A stretch of DNA of 64,000 nt. Source: Dasypus novemcinctus (Eukaryota > Chordata > Mammalia > Cingulata > Dasypodidae). Every line of letters begins with the position of its first letter. Within the stretch, counting starts at the first letter, position 1. Position numbers and translations under genes: made by a program. This document shows positions 60,487-64,000 of this stretch, in pieces. The DNA lies in contig NC_080695.1 in assembly GCF_030445035.2 (NCBI RefSeq), positions 1,792,545 to 1,856,544 on the forward strand, written 5' to 3'. Under the pieces are notes generated by a model. That model saw only the letters and a program-made list of their open reading frames with translations. It made no database searches and was not told the DNA's origin.

Positions 60487-60660
60487 GTTTTTTTTTAAGA
60501 TTTTATTTATTTCCCCGTCATCTGCGCTCTATGTCCATTCTCTGGGTGCTCTTCTGTGTCTGCTTGTCTTCTCGTTAGGTTGCTCCAGGACCCGATCCTG
60601 GGACCTTCCAGGGTAGGAGAGAGGCGATCATTCTCTCGCGCCACCTCAGCTCCTTGTTCT
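60487..60660 (-). mobile_element. tRNA-derived SINE, DAS-related, inserted in L1
   Basis: TTTTTTTTAAGATTTTATTT at its tail side, then TTGTCTTCTCGTTAGGTTGC and CCTGGGACCTTCCAGGGTAG at the head. Minus orientation. It shares its layout with the element at 31812-31975. Confidence 0.7.
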
Positions 60661-60689
60661 GCTATGTCTCTTATTGTCTGTCCTCTGTG

Positions 60690-61100
60690 TCTCTTTTTAT
60701 TTTAAAGATTTATTTATTTATTTATCCTCCCCACCACCCAGTTGTCTGCTCTCTGTCTATCTGCTGTGTTCTTCTGGGACCATTTCTATCCTTATCAGCG
60801 GCACCGGGAATCTGTTTCTTTTTTGTTGCGTCATCTTGCTGTGTCAGCTCTCCGTGTGTGTGGTGCCATTCCTGGGCAGGCTGAACTTTCTTTTGTGCTG
60901 GGCAGCTTGCCCTTACGGGGCACGCTCCTTGTGTGTGGGGCTCCGCTACGCAGGGGACACCCCTGCGTGGCACAGCACTCCTTGCGCGCATCAGCACTGC
61001 GCATGGGCCAGCTCCACACGGGTCAAGGAGGCCCGGGGTTTGAACCGTGGACCTCCCATGTGGTAGGTGGACGCCCTGTCCATTGGGCCAAGCCCACTTC
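60690..61100 (-). mobile_element. DAS SINE, full-length type, minus orientation
   Basis: Tail side TTTAAAGATTTATTTATTTA, body CCTTATCAGCGGCACCGGGA and CTACGCAGGGGACACCCCTG, head GGGGTTTGAACCGTGGACCT. Very similar to the copy at 38472-38886. Confidence 0.9.
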
Positions 61101-61305
61101 CCTCTGTGTCTCTTTTTGTTGCGTCATCTTGCTGTGCCAGCTCTCCGTGTTGGCTGGCACTCCCGCGCAGGGCGGCACTCTGTGTGGGCCAGCTCGCCGT
61201 GCAGGCCAACTTGCCCTCACCAGGAGGCCCTGGGCATCAAACCCTGGACCTCCTATATGGTAGACGGGAGCCCAACAGCTTGAGCCATATGGTGTGAGGT
61301 AGGTC
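61101..61305 (-). mobile_element. Shorter DAS-subfamily SINE, minus orientation
   Basis: It starts with CCTCTGTGTCTCTTTTTGTT and contains GCGCAGGGCGGCACTCTGTG, GGGCATCAAACCCTGGACCT and CCATATGGTGTGAGGTAGG. It has a different internal body from the full-length type and abuts the preceding copy. Confidence 0.75.
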
Positions 61306-61311
61306 CACCTT

Positions 61312-61420
61312 CATTTTTTTTTTTTTTTTTTTTTAATTTTGAGAAGGAAAAATGGTTTATTGATGGCTGGCCGGACTCAGGAGCTTTCTGTTTCAAACCC
61401 AAGCCCCACCTTCTTTCTTT
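61312..61420 (-). pseudogene. 3' end of an unidentified retrocopy (poly-A tailed)
   Basis: On the minus strand a segment reads CCAGCCATCAATAAACCATT followed by TTTCCTTCTCAAAATT and then a run of about 20 A (plus-strand T-run 61316-61335). AATAAA about 20 bases before a poly-A run is the signature of a reverse-transcribed mRNA end. I cannot identify the parent gene from about 85 bp. Confidence 0.5.
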
Positions 61421-61487
61421 GTCCTACCACATGGGAGGTCCGCGGTTCAAACCCTGAGCCTTCTTGACCGTGTGGAGCTGGCCCATG
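61421..61487 (+). mobile_element. Truncated DAS SINE head, plus orientation
   Basis: CTACCACATGGGAGGTCCGC, GGTTCAAACCCTGAGCC and GTGTGGAGCTGGCCCA are DAS head sequences ending abruptly at L1 sequence. Confidence 0.75.
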
Positions 61488-61600
61488 ATTGTTTTGGCTA
61501 TTCAGGGTCCCTTTTTGTCCCACATAAATTTGATGATTGGCTCTTCCAAACCTGTAAAGAAGGCTACTGGAATTTTGGATGGTAGGCATGGGCATATGCA
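61487..61600 (-). mobile_element. L1 ORF2 fragment, minus orientation
   Basis: ATTGTTTTGGCTATTCAGGG, TCCCACATAAATTTGATGAT and GAAGGCTACTGGAATTTTGG match the antisense of a well-known L1 ORF2 segment that lies upstream of the C-terminal part at 59510-60482. The pieces fit one old L1 interrupted by SINEs and a retrocopy. Confidence 0.75.
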
Positions 61601-61764
61601 TTTTTTAATTTAAAAGTCACCATCAATATCTGTTACGTACGTTCAGGCTACTGCTTTGAATTCAATCTAGTCTAACTTTAAAATACTAAAATGTAAATTA
61701 TAGGTTTCTTCATGTATTGATAAGTGAAACATCTATTAATATTTTCTCACTGACATAACTATAC

Positions 61765-61815
61765 ACCAGTTCCTAGCACAGGGCCTGCCATAAAGTAGAC
61801 AAGAAATATCTGTGG
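61765..61815 (+). repeat. MIR-type SINE 3' fragment
   Basis: TTCCTAGCACAGGGCCTGCC, then ATAAAGTAGACAAGAAATATC, resembling the end of MIR (CTAGCACAGTGCCTGGCACATAGTAGG and so on). Confidence 0.5.
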
Positions 61816-62184
61816 ATTGTACAAATCGATATAAAACTGAAGAAGCATTAAACAGTCCATATTCAATTTATAATCTCAACTTTAATTAAAATGCAATTGC
61901 AGGTTAGGAGAGGTAGCCAACATTTGGTGCTCAAAAGATTGAGGTTAACAATTTGCAAACAAAAAAGTTTCAGGAAAGTTACAGTGTTAGCTGGAAAGAG
62001 CACTTTGTACTGCTTCTGGTATCCTAACAAGTGCAACAGGGCGTGCTGGACGTGCTGTCCTAACAGGCACCAGCCCTCGGCCAATGGCAAGGGTCAACCA
62101 GAGGGCCACACCCTCAGGGACCCTGGGGCTGAGCCGACTGGCAGGAGCCTTGTGGCTACTGAGACCCCCGGGGCCCAGCCCTCA

Positions 62185-62350
62185 GTCTGCCACCCACTAG
62201 CTGCGATCCTGGACGCGTGCCTTAACCACTCCGAGCCCACTGTGCTCATTTGTAATGTGGTAGTTATAAATACTGATCTCATAAGGTAAAAACCTTATGA
62301 AATTAAAAGACAACACAGGCAGGAGCTCTTCAAAGCACGTGGCATTTAAA
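62185..62350 (+). repeat. MIR SINE
   Basis: CTGCCACCCACTAGCTGCGA, CCTTAACCACTCCGAGCC, TGTGCTCATTTGTAATGTGG and ACTGATCTCATAAGG follow the MIR consensus in order (SINE with core, ancient mammalian). Confidence 0.75.
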
Positions 62351-64000
62351 ACAGTTACCTGGAGGACTGTGGGACAAACATGTCACTGGAGGTGGAAAAT
62401 CCCTGCTATTTGCTTGTGAGACCAGAGAGTAAAACAGGGAATGAAGCTAGAACAGGTTTATGTTCCTTTCTAATGGAATGCTCAATTCTTCTACTTACAT
62501 TTCCATAATTTCCAAAATTCTGATCTTCCTTGGAATCTAAGGCATGTAAGAAATTCATCAAAAGCACCCCATTTACTATCTGAAACCTTTCAGAGGCCAC
62601 CAGCTCTAGTTTTTCTCATGTCATTGAGCTGTTCTGTCTTCTGTAAGGAAGGCCCAGACCCCTCCTCAACCACCAGCTTCAACCACTCCAGCACGCCTGC
62701 CAGTAAGTGTCGATACAGGACAGTCTCTGCATTGGCTGTGCAGGGAGTGGGGACAGGAGCAGAAATGGGGGGAAGGGGCCAGAGTCAGCAAGGAAAAGCC
62801 AAATGGTGAGCAAAGCAGGTGGGGCCTGCATGTCAGAGCCCAGGCAGCGGGAGAAAGTACAGTGGAAAGCAGGGCACAAGATCCAAAGCAGATCTAAGGA
62901 AACAATCCGAAGAAGAATTGTTACTGCCTCTCACCGACAATCCCACGCAGCAAACCACAAGTGCCGTCTTTAATTTTCATTGCAAAGACTCAGCCCAATG
63001 GGTGCCAGGAAGGTCCATCCCAGACTTCTAAAAAGTGCAGTTATTAGCAATGTCAATGAAAGACCAGAGTTGGCTGAACAATACCCTGCCAAAAGCTACA
63101 GAAGGACAGCTTTGCTCCTGGTCTGTGACGGGGCCACATGGACACCTTCCCCGGGACAGACGTTCAGTCCCCAGGCAAGGGAGGCAAGACTGAGCCCTAG
63201 CCCCCGTTGCTCCCCAAAGCAAAGCCAGCAAAGACTGCCGAAGATTAACTGGTGTTGAGACTTTCAGAGAATGGCATCTGATGCCCACTAGAGCTTCACT
63301 CTTAAGGTCAGATTTTAGCGACCAACTATTCCTTTTTGGCAGAGGCACAACAGTCTTTCCTGGCCTGCACGGCCTGTACCCCAATAGACAGCTCGGCCAC
63401 TTACTTACTTTCTATCAAGTGTAGCTCACACAGCACCAGGCTGAGTGTTTCTCCCACCAAGGAAGGAAAGGAGGTTGCCCCAGCACTTAAGCCTGGCTCT
63501 TTCATTATGCCAAGGATTCACATCAAAATTTGCAACCTTCTTGGGCTAAAAGCCTGGGGTGCCTACCACCAAAATCTTCCTCGGAGCTTAAAGAAAACAG
63601 TTCACGGCCAAAATAACTCCCCAGGGGCACAGGAACGAGGAGGTAAACATTATGCATATTCCAGTTCCCCCAGAATCAGAAGCGGCCATGGCCTCACCAT
63701 CCCCACCGTGCACATGCTCCATGCTCAACAACGTACTTACCTTACCTGTTAGACAGGTAAAGGAGGGCCACACCTCACTGCCCACCTTCAACTCCTTGTT
63801 TCCTAAAGTAAGCCTCATTCCTCCTGGCACATGTAAATTATACACAGATGAAACTGTTTCTACTTTCCAAAGATTTTGTTTTTGCATTTACCCTGAATTT
63901 GCCCCAAAATATAAGAGATCACAGAGGCCTGATCCAGCAGCACTTCCATCCACATTCACAGACGCCCTGTGGGCTGCTGGGCAGTAGAGGACTGCTCCAC
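62350..64000. other. RAB11FIP3 intron, no exon recognised
   Basis: I looked on the minus strand for the EF-hand exons (motif DGDGDGFV, LDPSGLGVISFEDF) and for the exon ending FDDFVTYE and found none. Unique sequence of moderate GC. Confidence 0.55.

Noticed and set aside
59160-64000. Upstream RAB11FIP3 EF-hand exons
   Set aside because: Searched by motif on the minus strand; none seen, so they probably lie beyond the window.
30000-64000. LTR retroelements or other virus-derived insertions
   Set aside because: No gag, pol or env-like frames, primer-binding sites or paired LTRs were recognised. Interspersed repeats seen are LINE and SINE types.

Overview
This is mammalian genomic DNA, almost certainly from a xenarthran and most likely an armadillo (Dasypus-like). 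The evidence is several copies of the armadillo DAS SINE, a tRNA-Ala-derived retroposon with a typical AAAAT-rich tail. One copy, near 53.6 kb, has a 13-bp target-site duplication with a single mismatch. No prokaryotic, viral or LTR-element genes were recognised.

Four protein-coding genes were recognised, all on the minus strand. From left to right they are PIGQ (5' coding part only), PRR35 (complete, two coding exons), CAPN15 (complete coding region, eleven coding exons plus a candidate extra 5' exon) and RAB11FIP3 (twelve C-terminal coding exons; the gene runs off the right edge). Read on the minus strand the order is RAB11FIP3-CAPN15-PRR35-PIGQ, which matches human 16p13.3. Exon borders were set by reading GT/AG sites and requiring reading-frame continuity. 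CpG islands at about 4.7-5.6, 12.5-13.5 and 29.4-30.6 kb fit the promoters of PIGQ, PRR35 and CAPN15. Polyadenylation signals are visible for CAPN15 (16951-16956) and RAB11FIP3 (33681-33686).

The left half (1-31 kb) is very GC-rich and poor in transposons, so long random open frames are common there and were ignored. The right half is the intron-rich RAB11FIP3 gene, with L1, HAL1-like, MIR and DAS insertions and a 2-kb GT-rich minisatellite (48.56-50.59 kb).

The genes do unrelated jobs. PIGQ acts in GPI-anchor synthesis at the ER. PRR35 is a ZNF750-like putative nuclear factor. CAPN15 is a small-optic-lobes-type calpain. RAB11FIP3 is a Rab11/Arf effector in recycling endosomes and cytokinesis.

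Most notable: (i) three minisatellites carry copies of a real splice site (PIGQ 3' site, CAPN15 5' site, RAB11FIP3 5' site); (ii) a candidate CAPN15 upstream exon would add 61 in-frame residues beginning with an N-myristoylation-type MGSSASS; (iii) a 36-nt RAB11FIP3 microexon and a neighbouring FIP4-like CxxC exon; (iv) about ten single-base slips in CAPN15 and PIGQ exons, mostly in G/C runs, with all splice sites intact, which look like consensus errors rather than gene decay.
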